64,000 nt of DNA. Source: Neisseriaceae bacterium JH1-16 (lineage in GTDB: Bacteria; Pseudomonadota; Gammaproteobacteria; Burkholderiales; Chromobacteriaceae). Position 1 is the stretch's first letter. Each line of letters opens with the position of its first letter. Positions 37,739-46,906 of the stretch are shown piece after piece. Under the pieces are notes generated by a model. The model made no database searches. It saw only the letters and a list, made by a program, of their open reading frames with translations, and was not told the DNA's origin. Both the position numbers and the translations under genes were made by a program. Where the stretch lies: NCBI GenBank assembly GCA_025989215.1, contig JAPDNP010000005.1:107275-171274 (forward strand). Reading direction: 5' to 3'.

Positions 37739-38278
37739 TCAGAAGCGGTAGCTGTAGCGCAGGTTCGCCACATCGCCGCCCGGGTTCGGCTTGCTGAGGT
37801 CAGCATTGGAAAAGTGCAGGTAGTTGACGCTCAGTTCGTGCCGGCCCAGCGCGTAGCCGATGCCGGCCCGGTCGGCGAACTGCCAGTGGGTATTCAGGTC
37901 GCGGGTGGCGGACCATTGGGTGTTGTTTATTACCGCGACCCCGACGCTCAATTCGACGAACGGCCCCGAATCGGGCCGCGCGGTCTTGAACTGGTAGTGC
38001 AGCACCGGGGCGGCAATCAGGCTCCACACCGGATCGACGTGGGTCCGAGTGTAGCCACCGACCAGCTCGGCGCGGGTTTGCAGTACGCCGACATCGTTGT
38101 CCCACCACTGCCATGGCAGCACCCAGCCCACCGCGACGCGGTAGTCGTCGACACCTCCCGGCCCGTGAGGCAGGGTCATCGCACCGACCGAGCCGCTGAC
38201 GATTAAATCGGTAGCCTGCGCCGGCGATAGCAGGCCGCCGAGCAACAGACTCATGAGCGCGTACCCAGAACGAGACAT
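37739..38278 (-). CDS. pagL: PagL-like lipid A 3-O-deacylase
   Basis: This 179-residue outer-membrane protein has a signal peptide (LMSLLLGGLLSPAQA), then alternating beta-strand patterns of an eight-stranded barrel. The catalytic His-Ser pair appears in NYLHFSNADLSKPNPGGD, and the protein ends in the aromatic YSYRF expected of outer-membrane barrels. It would remove the 3-O-linked acyl chain from lipid A. The stop is 6 bp from the end of the convergent LysR pseudogene. Confidence 0.88.
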   Translation of the reverse strand: MSRSGYALMSLLLGGLLSPAQATDLIVSGSVGAMTLPHGPGGVDDYRVAVGWVLPWQWWDNDVGVLQTRAELVGGYTRTHVDPVWSLIAAPVLHYQFKTARPDSGPFVELSVGVAVINNTQWSATRDLNTHWQFADRAGIGYALGRHELSVNYLHFSNADLSKPNPGGDVANLRYSYRF

Positions 38279-38461
38279 GGCAGACCCCTCCTGAGTATGT
38301 GATAGCTCCTTTAAGCAAGTGTTACACGGCGCAGCGCGCCGTCCGTCGCCGTTTGCCGGCTCGACCCGCCCGAACGGTCATTACGCGGCGAAGAATGGCG
38401 CTCGTGCGCCGGACGACCGCCCCGCGGACCGGCCGCCGCGTCCCCGGCGGCGCCACCCCGC
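38279..38461. other. Non-coding gap between pagL and the Rossmann-fold gene
   Basis: This gap of 183 bp is G+C-rich in its right part and shows no repeat, hairpin with T run or open frame I can support. The pagL promoter should lie at its left end. Confidence 0.4.
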
Positions 38462-38839
38462 TTAGCCGTAACCGAGCAGCTCGTGCCGGGAATCGGCCTG
38501 CCGGCCGCAGCCCAGCGACATCAGCAGCAAGGCGATGCGCTCGTGCATGATCAGCGTGTGCTCGTTGCCGGTTTCCTGCATCAGCCGGCGCAGCGTCTCG
38601 CGCACGCTGCCGACGCCGGTGACGTCGATCAGGATGTCGACGCCGGCACCGAGACGGGCCAGTTCGGTAAAGTCGCGGGTCACGTAGACCCCGTGCGCGG
38701 CCGCCATCCGGATACCAGGCTGAGAGTGGTCGAGGTCGGCAACGCCGACCAGCTCGACGTAGGGGGCGGTCAGCAGGGCCGCCAGCAGTGGGGTGCCGGT
38801 TTCGCCGGCGCCGATCATGCCAATCCGAAAGGGTTTCAT
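38462..38839 (-). CDS. Stand-alone Rossmann-fold (oxidoreductase N-domain) protein
   Basis: This 125-residue protein opens MKPFRIGMIGAGETGTPLLAALL, a GxGxxG dinucleotide-binding motif, followed by VELVGVADLDHSQPGIRMA and VDILIDVTG. It ends about where a catalytic domain should begin, so it is a nucleotide-binding domain alone. Similar domains occur fused to sensor kinases, and a role as a redox-state sensor is conceivable. ATG 38839 chosen. No partner gene adjoins. Confidence 0.75.
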   Translation of the reverse strand: MKPFRIGMIGAGETGTPLLAALLTAPYVELVGVADLDHSQPGIRMAAAHGVYVTRDFTELARLGAGVDILIDVTGVGSVRETLRRLMQETGNEHTLIMHERIALLLMSLGCGRQADSRHELLGYG

Positions 38840-38925
38840 CGCAACAGCCCTATGACGTAAATAGTGCCGACACACTATGTCGTTTACATCAATCAGCCAT
38901 TGATGCAGATCAAATTCGGCCGGAC

Positions 38926-38941
38926 CGTTTCACGTGAAACC
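38926..38941. promoter_or_regulatory. parS-like ParB binding site 2 (perfect core palindrome)
   Basis: GTTTCACGTGAAAC at 38927-38940 is the exact 14-bp core of the bacterial parS consensus TGTTTCACGTGAAACA. It is intergenic, between the Rossmann gene and a LysE-type gene. Confidence 0.85.
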
Positions 38942-38957
38942 GGCCACCGTCGGTTCT

Positions 38958-39578
38958 TCATCCGAGTAGCGCACGTCCGCCGAGCAGCAGTCCCATCCCC
39001 AGCAGCAGCGCGCCGCACACCCGGTCGAGGCGACATCGCCAGCACACCGACAGCTTGCCGCCCAGCCAGCCGACCGCCCCGGCCAGCATCAGCCACCACA
39101 GTACCGAACCGGCAAACACCCCGGCAATCATCAGCACCCCGGCGGCGACCCCGAACTGCTGCCGACCGGCCAGCCCGGCGAACACCGCAAGGAAAGACAG
39201 GATGGTCAGCGGGTTGCTCAAGGTCAGCGCGAAGGCGCTGGCGGTGTAGCCGGCCAGCCCCGCACCGCCGCCGCTCGCCGCCCGCTCGGCCGGAACGCGC
39301 CGCAGGGTCGCGGCGCCCAACCAGATCAGAAAAGCGCTGCCGACCAGTGCCAGCGGCAGCGTCAACCGGGTCAGCCAGCCGGTCAGCGCCCCCAGCCCGG
39401 CCACCCCCAAGGTGGCGTACAGCGCGTCGGCCGATGCGGCGCCGAGCCCGGAGGCGAGACCCGCGGCGCGGCCGCGATGCAGCGTGCGCTCGATCACCAA
39501 CAGCCCGATCGGCCCGACCGGCGCGGCGATCGCCCAGCCGACCAGCAGCGCTTGGCCGAACAATGTGAGCCCGCTCAT
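38958..39578 (-). CDS. LysE/ArgO-family exporter
   Basis: This 206-residue protein has six predicted membrane segments. It opens with VGWAIAAPVGPIGLLVIERTL, the LysE signature in its APVGP form, and has ASAFALTLSNPLTILSFLAVFAG in the second half. ATG 39578 is followed by GLTLFGQAL, where the Phe-Gly-Gln is read through an antisense TTGGCCGAA. It is divergent from an Lrp/AsnC regulator, the usual arrangement for amino-acid-inducible export. Confidence 0.9.
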   Translation of the reverse strand: MSGLTLFGQALLVGWAIAAPVGPIGLLVIERTLHRGRAAGLASGLGAASADALYATLGVAGLGALTGWLTRLTLPLALVGSAFLIWLGAATLRRVPAERAASGGGAGLAGYTASAFALTLSNPLTILSFLAVFAGLAGRQQFGVAAGVLMIAGVFAGSVLWWLMLAGAVGWLGGKLSVCWRCRLDRVCGALLLGMGLLLGGRALLG

Positions 39579-39708
39579 TGCGCTCCCTTCCTGCGTGATG
39601 GCAATCACCACAGTGTGCGCGTCAGACGCCCGGCATGACATGGCAGTTTTAAGGCACGATGGCGGTATCGCCTGCTATTTTTCGGTAAAAGGGCAAAAGG
39701 ACGAAACG

Positions 39709-40164
39709 ATGGAAATCGATGGCAAGGCCTGGAAGTTGCTCGCCGCGCTGCAGGCCAATGCGCGGCTGTCGCTGACCGAGCTGGCGCAAGCGGTCGGCCT
39801 GTCGGTGCCGGCGGTGTCGGAGCGGCTGCGCCGCCTGGAGGAGGCCGGGGTGGTCCGCGGCTATCGCGCCGAGGTGGCGCCCGACAAGCTCGGCTATCCG
39901 CTGCAGGCGTTGATCGGCATCACCGTGCCGCAGCCCTACAAGGCGACGCTGCTGGCGCTGCTCGACGAGATGCCCGAGGTGCTGGAATGCCATCACGTCA
40001 CCGGCCAGGACTCCTACGTGTTCCGGCTGATCGCCCGCGACGTCGCCCACCTGGAGGCAACGCTGGCGCGCATCAACCACCTGGGCGAGACCCGCACCTC
40101 GCTGATCCTGTCGACGCCGATCGCACCGCGGCCACTGGTGCCGTTCGCACTGCGCACCGACTGA
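39709..40164 (+). CDS. Lrp/AsnC-family regulator
   Basis: This 151-residue protein has an N-terminal helix-turn-helix (LQANARLSLTELAQAVGLSVPAVSERLRRLEEAGVV) and a C-terminal RAM ligand-binding domain (ECHHVTGQDSYVFRLIARDVAHLEATLARI). ATG 39709 preceded by AAAAGGACGAAACG. It lies 130 bp from the divergent LysE-type exporter and probably activates it when an amino acid accumulates. A terminator follows. Confidence 0.93.
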   Translation: MEIDGKAWKLLAALQANARLSLTELAQAVGLSVPAVSERLRRLEEAGVVRGYRAEVAPDKLGYPLQALIGITVPQPYKATLLALLDEMPEVLECHHVTGQDSYVFRLIARDVAHLEATLARINHLGETRTSLILSTPIAPRPLVPFALRTD

Positions 40165-40176
40165 ACCCGCCGCTCT

Positions 40177-40212
40177 TTCGGCCAAGCCACGGTTTTTGCG
40201 TGGCTTTTTTAT
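40177..40212 (+). terminator. Terminator after lrp with adjacent TTGGCCGAA
   Basis: The stem AAGCCACG / CGTGGCTT is followed by TTTTTTATT. The inverted 9-mer at 40177-40185 overlaps the 5' base of the stem. Confidence 0.85.
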
Positions 40213-40384
40213 TGCGCCGCAGCATCCACATGCCCAAGCCCCAAGCCGAGCCGGGCTAGGGAATTCCCTAAGGTGTCGACAAGCCGGAGCGACGCTACAG
40301 TACCACTCGCAAGGATCGGTGTACCGCGACCGCACAGCCCACACAAGAACGACGGCGCGCTGCCCCACTAACAACTAAGGCGTT

Positions 40385-41710
40385 ATGCCCCAAGAGCGAG
40401 AATCCACGATGTCCAGTTCCAGTCAGCCCCGCCAGTCGCAGGCGCGCACGGTATTCCGTGTCGTCAGCGGCAACTTCCTCGAGATGTACGACTTCATGGT
40501 GTATGGCTTCTACGCCACCGCCATCGCCCACACCTTCTTCCCGGCCGGCAATGAATTCGCCTCGCTGATGCTGTCGCTGGTCACCTTCGGCGCCGGCTTC
40601 CTGATGCGGCCCTTGGGCGCCATCGTGCTCGGCTCCTTCATCGACCGCCACGGCCGTCGCGTCGGCCTGTTGGTGACGCTCGGCCTGATGGCCGCCGGCA
40701 CCTTGCTGATCGCCTGCGTGCCGGGCTACGCCAGCATCGGCATCGCCGCGCCGATCCTGGTACTGGTCGGCCGACTGCTGCAGGGCTTCTCGGCCGGCGT
40801 CGAGCTGGGCGGGGTATCGGTGTATCTCGCCGAGATCGCCACCCCGGGCAACAAGGGCTTCTACGTCAGCTGGCAGTCGGCCAGCCAGCAGGTGGCGGTA
40901 ATCTTCGCCGCGTTGCTCGGCGTGCTGCTGCACAGCCTGCTGCCGAAAGAGGTGATGAGCGAGTGGGGCTGGCGCGTGCCGTTCCTGATCGGCTGCCTGA
41001 TCGTGCCGTTCTTGTTCATCATCCGCCGCTCGCTGCAGGAAACCGAGGCGTTCAAGGCGCGCAAAGAGCACCCGAGCCTGGGCCAGATCTTCCGCTCGAT
41101 CCAGCAGAACTGGGCGCTGGTGCTCAACGGCGCCTTCTTGGTGATGATGACCACCGTGTCTTTCTACATGATCACCGCCTACACGCCGACCTTCGGCAAG
41201 GAAGTGCTCAAGCTCGGCGAGGTCGACAACCTGATCGTCACCGTCTGCGTCGGTATCTCGAACTTCTTCTGGCTGCCGGTGATGGGCATGTTCTCCGACC
41301 GGGTCGGCCGCAAGCCGCTGTTGATCGCCTTCACCGTGCTGATGCTGATCACCGCCTACCCGACCATGCTGTGGCTGACCAGCGACCCGTCGTTCGGCCG
41401 CCTGCTGCTGGTCGAGCTGTGGCTGTCGTTCATCTACGCCAGCTACAACGGCGCGATGGTGGTGGCGCTGACCGAAGTGATGCCGCCGGCGGTACGCACC
41501 ACCGGCTTCTCGCTGGCGTACAGCCTGGCCACCGCGATCTTCGGCGGCTTCACCCCGGCGATCGCGACCTATCTGATCCACGCCACCGGCAACAAGGCGA
41601 TGCCGGGTGTGTGGCTGAGCGTGGCGGCGGTGTGCGCACTGATCGCGACGCTGCGGCTGATGCGCGGCGGCCGCTCGCATGTGCACGGCGAGGCGAACGC
41701 CGCCGCCTGA
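40385..41710 (+). CDS. MHS-family MFS transporter (citrate/tricarballylate type)
   Basis: This 441-residue protein has twelve membrane segments. The opening [40 protein letters not shown] and [22 protein letters not shown] match the metabolite:H+ symporter family. It is closest in pattern to CitA/TcuC citrate or tricarballylate carriers. The start may be ATG 40385 (AAGG upstream) or ATG 40409. No catabolic genes adjoin. Ends in a perfect terminator hairpin. Confidence 0.9.
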   Translation: MPQERESTMSSSSQPRQSQARTVFRVVSGNFLEMYDFMVYGFYATAIAHTFFPAGNEFASLMLSLVTFGAGFLMRPLGAIVLGSFIDRHGRRVGLLVTLGLMAAGTLLIACVPGYASIGIAAPILVLVGRLLQGFSAGVELGGVSVYLAEIATPGNKGFYVSWQSASQQVAVIFAALLGVLLHSLLPKEVMSEWGWRVPFLIGCLIVPFLFIIRRSLQETEAFKARKEHPSLGQIFRSIQQNWALVLNGAFLVMMTTVSFYMITAYTPTFGKEVLKLGEVDNLIVTVCVGISNFFWLPVMGMFSDRVGRKPLLIAFTVLMLITAYPTMLWLTSDPSFGRLLLVELWLSFIYASYNGAMVVALTEVMPPAVRTTGFSLAYSLATAIFGGFTPAIATYLIHATGNKAMPGVWLSVAAVCALIATLRLMRGGRSHVHGEANAAA

Positions 41711-41728
41711 TCCACTGGGTAGACACGC

Positions 41729-41760
41729 GAAAAAAGGTTGGCTTCGGCCAACCTTTTTTG
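41729..41760. terminator. Bidirectional terminator whose stem is TTGGCCGAA-related
   Basis: A perfect 13-bp stem AAAAAAGGTTGGC / GCCAACCTTTTTT with a TTCG loop has A and T runs on both sides. The inverted 9-mer is at 41743-41751. It serves the transporter gene and the leftward gene ending at 41839 may also use nearby sequence. Confidence 0.9.
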
Positions 41761-41838
41761 TTTCCGAATTGCAGCCGGCTAGTCCGGCCCTCCGCATAGC
41801 CTACCGTCGGGCAGGCTGTTCTGAGGGTCGGCATGGGC

Positions 41839-42333
41839 TCAGCGCACTACCGGCTGCGCGGTCACCGTCAGCTCCAGCTTCTTGCCCGGGTCGTAGGGCA
41901 TGGTCACCGTCTCACGCTGGCCGCGGTACTCGTAGGTGACGGCGTAGCCGGTCACCACCTGGCGGCTGGCGCACGCCTGCGTCACCGGTTGCGGCTGGGC
42001 GGTGCCGTTGCGGTTCTGGGCGATGGTGCGACCGGCCATCGCACCGCCAAGTGCGCCGACGATGGTCGCGGCAGTCTTGCCGCGGCCGCCGCCGACCTGA
42101 TGGCCCAGCACCCCGCCCACGATGCCGCCGAGCAGCGCGCCGCCGTTCTCGGCCGTCACCAGACCGCCAACCGCATTGGCCACGTCGTCTGTATTCAGCG
42201 CCGGGGCAGGGCAATTGTCAGTCACGGTGCCGTATTGCGGGTCGCTACGCAGCACGGTGGCGTGATCGGTGAAGGTGGCGGCCTCGGCGCCGGCGGCGGC
42301 CAGCAGCAGGGCGAGGGGCAGGATTCTTTTCAT
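41839..42333 (-). CDS. Exported glycine-zipper protein
   Basis: This 164-residue protein has a signal peptide (MKRILPLALLLAAAGAEAA). A glycine-zipper 2TM segment follows (GGALLGGIVGGVLGHQVGGGRGKTAATIVGALGGAMAG), then a C-terminal YAVTYEYRGQRETVTMPYDPG beta motif. This architecture occurs in 17-kDa-antigen/YcfJ-like envelope proteins. ATG 42333 chosen. Monocistronic. Confidence 0.88.
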   Translation of the reverse strand: MKRILPLALLLAAAGAEAATFTDHATVLRSDPQYGTVTDNCPAPALNTDDVANAVGGLVTAENGGALLGGIVGGVLGHQVGGGRGKTAATIVGALGGAMAGRTIAQNRNGTAQPQPVTQACASRQVVTGYAVTYEYRGQRETVTMPYDPGKKLELTVTAQPVVR

Positions 42334-42762
42334 GATTATGGGGTCTCCGGGAGAAGTAGCAGGCACTGCTGGCGCGGAGTATAGGCGGGTCGGTATGTAT
42401 GGCTTGTGAAGCTCTGTTAGCAAATGTTAAGCGCCGCTCGGTGCCTTGCTAGGCAAGCACGTTCTTGCCCCGAGACTCGTGTGGCAACAACGCCGCCGCT
42501 AGGTCAATCTCGCGATCTGCGGCTTCCCTAGCCGAGGCGGCGATGTGTTGCGGGCGACAACCAAGCAGCGTCCGCGCCCGCCTCCCGGCACGACACGCTG
42601 CTGCACTGCACGATGTCGCATCCCCGCACCGATACGCTACCAACCGTCGTCCGCCCAGCGGGGGGACGCATGTCAGTCTTGGCCCGCGGCGGCGCCCTTG
42701 CCATACTGCCTGCGCTGCCGCCCGTTCGGCCGACCCTGTCCCTGATTTTCGCGGAGCCTGCC
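42334..42762. other. 429-bp non-coding region
   Basis: No convincing gene is present. The segment around 42480-42520 reads GGCAACAACGCCGCCGCTAGG, distantly like the core of the dispersed repeat in scrambled form. I see no TTGGCCGAA copy and no T-run hairpin. The promoter for the next gene should lie at the right end, where GCGGAG precedes ATG 42763. Confidence 0.4.
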
Positions 42763-43116
42763 ATGACAACCCCGACCTTTCGATCGCTGTTTGCCTTTGC
42801 CGACGACCACGCCGCCCTGGTCGAGATCAAACGCCTCGACCTGCCACCGGACAGCCCGAAGGAGCGGGTCTACCACTGGCTGTGGCTGGACGGCGCCTCG
42901 CCCACCGCGCTGACCTTCCGCGCGATGGAGCGCGAGCCGCTGCAGTACCGCCGCTTCGCCGAGGGCGAATTGTGGTTCGACGCGGACGGCGCCGAGCTGC
43001 ATCTCAACCAGCAGCCGCGCCGCCGCCTGCCCGCCTGCGGCGAGGCCGGCCTGGCCGCGCGCTGGCAGAGCGTGATCGCCGCCTACCTGGCCGAGCAGGA
43101 CGCCGCCCGGCACTGA
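42763..43116 (+). CDS. Small cytoplasmic protein of unknown function
   Basis: This 117-residue protein (MTTPTFRSLFAFADDHAAL onward) has no signal peptide. It carries KERVYHWLWLDGASPTALTFR and an acidic GELWFDADGAELHLNQQPRR segment, then a C-terminal helix ARWQSVIAAYLAEQD. I do not recognise the family. GCGGAG precedes ATG 42763 at normal spacing. The longer upstream frame is not supported by composition. Confidence 0.65.
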   Translation: MTTPTFRSLFAFADDHAALVEIKRLDLPPDSPKERVYHWLWLDGASPTALTFRAMEREPLQYRRFAEGELWFDADGAELHLNQQPRRRLPACGEAGLAARWQSVIAAYLAEQDAARH

Positions 43117-43164
43117 GGTGCCGTGGTATCGACGGCGACGCGTTACAATGGCGGCCTGTTTTTC

Positions 43165-43300
43165 TTTCAGAACCAGTTCACGATCTCGCGAACGAAGGGT
43201 CAATGACGCGAAACAGCGCAGTGGACATAGCGTCCATGAGCATGTCGAGCGGCATTCCAACGCAGAATCACCCGAGTACAGCAGATCGTAAGCAGGCCCT
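43165..43300 (-). repeat. Composite dispersed repeat, left half, inverted
   Basis: Read on the minus strand it runs from ACTCGGGTGATTCTGCGTTG through GGAATGCCGCTCGACATGC, GCTATGTCCACTGCG and TTTCGCGTCATTGACCC to TTCGCGAGATCGTGAAC. It matches the copy at 45601-45703 almost base for base. It sits between two genes and is non-coding; translated frames across it are artefacts. Confidence 0.75.
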
Positions 43301-43309
43301 CAGACCGCC

Positions 43310-43807
43310 ATGTCCGCCTTACCCTACCTCGCCGGCTATTCCGCCGACCTGCAACAGCGCGTGCAGGCGCTGCTCGACGCCAACCAGCTCGGCGACTGGC
43401 TGACGCAGCGCTACCCGGAACAGAGCCACGCGATCCAGACCGACCGCGCGCTGTACGACTATGTCGAGGCGCTGCGCCAGCGCTTTCTGCGCAACAGTTC
43501 GCCGCTGTCCAAGGTGTTGTACGACAACCGCCTCGACCCGGTGCAGCACACGCTCGGCACCAACACCTTCGTCGCACGGGTGCAGGGCGGCAAGCTCAAG
43601 AGCAAGAACGAGATCCGCGTCGCCAGCCTGTTCCGCGACGCGCCGGAACCGTTCCTGCGCATGCTGGTGGTGCATGAACTGGCGCACCTGAAGGAGAAGG
43701 ACCACAACAAGGCCTTCTACCAGCTGTGCTGCCATATGGAGCCGGACTACCACCAGCGCGAGTTCGACCTGCGCGTCTGGCTGACCTGGCGCCGCCAGGG
43801 CGGCTGA
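43310..43807 (+). CDS. YgjP-like metal-dependent hydrolase
   Basis: This 165-residue protein has the zinc motif HELAHLKEKDHNKAFYQLCCHMEPDY (HExxH plus a third His), as in the DUF45/YgjP metallopeptidase-like family. A basic KLKSKNEIRVASLF segment precedes it. Family members are soluble zinc hydrolases of uncertain substrate, some acting on UTP. ATG 43310 lies directly after a repeat copy, so the promoter may lie inside the repeat. A strong terminator follows. Confidence 0.88.
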   Translation: MSALPYLAGYSADLQQRVQALLDANQLGDWLTQRYPEQSHAIQTDRALYDYVEALRQRFLRNSSPLSKVLYDNRLDPVQHTLGTNTFVARVQGGKLKSKNEIRVASLFRDAPEPFLRMLVVHELAHLKEKDHNKAFYQLCCHMEPDYHQREFDLRVWLTWRRQGG

Positions 43808-43825
43808 GCCGCGTCCCGCAATACA

Positions 43826-43856
43826 AAACAGCCCGGCATCTGCCGGGCTGTTTGCT
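43826..43856 (+). terminator. Intrinsic terminator
   Basis: A perfect 13-bp stem AAACAGCCCGGCA / TGCCGGGCTGTTT with a two-base loop lies 20 bp after the YgjP-like stop and 22 bp from the end of the convergent EamA gene, so it may serve both. Confidence 0.88.
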
Positions 43857-43877
43857 TGTTAAGGTTAGCCGAATCGC

Positions 43878-44777
43878 TCAGGCCGGGGCGGGGTTCTTCG
43901 CCCCCAACTGACTGACCAGCACGCTCGCCACGATCAAGACCGCGCCGCTGATCGCCAGCAGCGTCAGCGACTCGCCGGCCAGCCAGCCGACCAGGCCGGC
44001 CCACACCGGCTCCATCGCGAAGATGATGGTTGCGCGTGTGGCCGGCACCGTCTTCTGCGCCCAGTTCATCGCCATCTGGATCGCCGCGGTCGAGAAACCC
44101 AACGCCACCACGCAGCCGAGCAGCCCCGGCGTGGCTTGTGGCAGCGGCTCGCCGCTGACCGTCATCGCGATCGTCGCCAGCAGCGCCACCACCGCCAGCT
44201 GCACCACCGTCACCCGGCGCGGCTCGCAGCGCCCGGCGTAGCGGCCGACCAGACAGATCTCCAGCGCGATCGCCGCCGCACCGGCCAGCGTCAGCCATTC
44301 GCCGATGCCGAAGTGAAAGTTCAGCCCGCGCGGGTCGGACAGCAGCAGCAGGCCGATGAACGCGACCCCCACGCCGAGCCAGGCCGCCAGCACCGGGCGG
44401 TGGCGGAACAGCAGCCAGCTGAACAAGGGCACCAGCGGCACGTACAGCGCGGTCAGGAACGCCGACTTGCTGCTGCTGATATGGGCGAGACCGAGCGTCT
44501 GCAATGAATAACTAAAAAACAGCACGCTGCCGACCACGATGCCGGCGCGCAGCTCGGCACGGGTCAGGCCGGCAAGGGTGCGCCTGGCCAACACCAGCGC
44601 CACCAGCGCGCCGGCGCCGAAGCGCAGCGCGACGAAGCCGTACGGCCCGGCCCACTGCAGCGCGGTCTGCACCGTCAGGAAGGTTGCGCCCCAGATCATG
44701 GTGATGACGATCAGCACGGCATCGGGCATTAACGAACGGCGCGGCGGCGGCGCGTCCAGGCAGGTGGTGGCACTCAT
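43878..44777 (-). CDS. EamA-family (DMT) transporter
   Basis: This 299-residue protein has ten membrane segments in two EamA repeats (MIWGATFLTVQTALQWAGPYGFVALRFGAGAL in the first, ATIIFAMEPVWAGLVGWLAGESLTLLAISGAVLIV in the second). Family members export amino acids or metabolites. ATG 44777 chosen, giving a short cytoplasmic leader. It diverges from an XRE-cupin regulator across 94 bp with a clear dyad, so it is the probable target. Confidence 0.92.
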   Translation of the reverse strand: MSATTCLDAPPPRRSLMPDAVLIVITMIWGATFLTVQTALQWAGPYGFVALRFGAGALVALVLARRTLAGLTRAELRAGIVVGSVLFFSYSLQTLGLAHISSSKSAFLTALYVPLVPLFSWLLFRHRPVLAAWLGVGVAFIGLLLLSDPRGLNFHFGIGEWLTLAGAAAIALEICLVGRYAGRCEPRRVTVVQLAVVALLATIAMTVSGEPLPQATPGLLGCVVALGFSTAAIQMAMNWAQKTVPATRATIIFAMEPVWAGLVGWLAGESLTLLAISGAVLIVASVLVSQLGAKNPAPA

Positions 44778-44825
44778 GGGCGGACTCGGCGGGTGGGTGG
44801 AGGATTGCCGCGGGGCGGCACATTG

Positions 44826-44868
44826 GTGCACTATACTGCACAGAAAACCCTATGTGCAATATAGTGCC
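44826..44868. promoter_or_regulatory. Dyad operator between EamA and XRE-cupin genes
   Basis: GTGCACTATACTGCAC (44826-44841) is itself nearly palindromic. It is mirrored by GTGCAATATAGTGC (44854-44867), so GCACTAT and ATAGTGC form the outer arms and TGCAC/GTGCA the inner ones. TATACT could also act as a -10 box. The most likely ligand is the adjacent XRE regulator. Confidence 0.65.
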
Positions 44869-44871
44869 CAA

Positions 44872-45438
44872 ATGACCGATTCCGCCATCTTGCCGGTGAT
44901 CCTCACCGTTTCGGCCAACCTGCGCGCCGCCCGCCAGCGGCAGGGCCTGAGCCAGGAAAAGCTCGCCACCGCCGCCGGCGTCAGCCGGCGCATGCTGGTC
45001 AATATCGAGGCGGGCGAGAGCAACGTCAGCCTTGCCACGCTCGACCGACTCGCCAGCGCGCTGGGGCTGAGCTTCGCCGAGCTGGTGCACGAGGCCGGCG
45101 CCGATCCGGCCAGCCCGGTGCGGGTCTGGCAGCGCAGCGACAGCCACGGCACGCTGCTGCAGAGCGTACGACAGGGAACGCAGACGGTGGAGTTGTGGCA
45201 ATGGCAGCTCGGCGCCGGCGAGCGCTACGACGCCGAGGCCGACCCGGCCGGCAGCCAAGAGATCGTTTACGTGGTGGCCGGCACGCTGCGGCTGGAACTG
45301 CCCGGCGAAACTCGCCAGCTCGCCGCCGGCGAGTCCGTCGCCTACGCCTCCGACTGTCGCTACACCTATCTCAACCCCGGCTGCACGCCGCTGGTATTCA
45401 CCAAGAACGTGCTGCTGGCGGCCGGCGCCACCGAGTAG
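44872..45438 (+). CDS. XRE-family regulator with cupin sensor
   Basis: This 188-residue protein has an N-terminal helix-turn-helix (NLRAARQRQGLSQEKLATAAGVSRRMLVNIEAGESNVSLATLDRLASALGLSFAEL) and a C-terminal cupin barrel (GSQEIVYVVAGTLRLELPGETRQLAAGESVAYASD). This is the SutR/PuuR-like architecture. ATG 44872 abuts the dyad operator, implying autoregulation plus control of the divergent EamA exporter. A TTGGCCGAA copy is read Ser-Ala-Asn. Confidence 0.92.
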   Translation: MTDSAILPVILTVSANLRAARQRQGLSQEKLATAAGVSRRMLVNIEAGESNVSLATLDRLASALGLSFAELVHEAGADPASPVRVWQRSDSHGTLLQSVRQGTQTVELWQWQLGAGERYDAEADPAGSQEIVYVVAGTLRLELPGETRQLAAGESVAYASDCRYTYLNPGCTPLVFTKNVLLAAGATE

Positions 45439-45589
45439 TCCCTAGGATCAGTTGGTATGGACGAAGCGGGAGCAAGACAGGGAAGCGGATCGCTGGACGG
45501 CACAGCATCGGCGTTCGGCCAACTTGCGGCGGCGCCCAGACGAGCATCGGGCCGCCCTCATCCTGTCTTCCCCAGCTCAAAACCTGCTC

Positions 45590-45824
45590 GCGACCTGCTG
45601 CACTCGGGCGATCCTGCGTTGGAATGCCGCACGACATGCTCATGACCGCTATGTCCATTCCGCTGTTTCGCGTCATTGACCCTTCGTTCGCGAGATCGTG
45701 AACAGCTCCCTAGCATCGCCAACAAAGCCCTGCGAAGCGATCCCGGCTAGACGCGCTGCCGTAGACAGTACAACGAGTACGGCAAGGCAGCGTAACAACG
45801 CCGGGAGGGCTTTATCAGCAGCTC

Positions 45825-45835
<11 letters not shown>
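45590..45835 (+). repeat. Composite dispersed repeat, best copy (F)
   Basis: The left half runs from CTGCACTCGGGCG near 45598 to GTTCGCGAGATCGTGAAC at 45686-45703. The right half contains CCTAGCATCGCCAACAAAG, GATCCCGGCTAGACGCGCTG, GTAGACAGTACAACGAGTAC, GGCAAGGCAGCG and TAACAACGCCGGGAGGG. The right half can fold back on itself (CTGCCGTA against TACGGCAAGGCAG). It overlaps the stop of the leftward esterase by about ten bases. 45439-45589 holds one TTGGCCGAA copy and no gene. Confidence 0.7.
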
Positions 45836-46760
<925 letters not shown>

Positions 46761-46855
46761 CGGAATATTCCTTTCGTGGGGGCACTACCGGGGCAGGCGC
46801 GCATGATGCGACGCACAAATATTCCTAAAGCATAGTCGAGCCAGCCACGCCGGCA

Positions 46856-46890
46856 ACAAAAAAGCCGGCGCCCTCGGGCTGCCGGCCTTG
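46856..46890 (-). terminator. Intrinsic terminator of the arylsulfotransferase-like gene
   Basis: The imperfect stem AAGCCGGC / GCCGGCCTT has an extended loop and is followed on the minus strand by six T residues, 17 bp beyond the stop codon. Confidence 0.7.
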
Positions 46891-46906
46891 TTCCTGGCGA
46901 TACAGC

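Noticed and set aside
45398-45679. Frames over the repeat that end in similar peptides at 43.2 and 45.6 kb
   Set aside because: The shared peptide simply reflects the shared repeat DNA; no start signals or domains.
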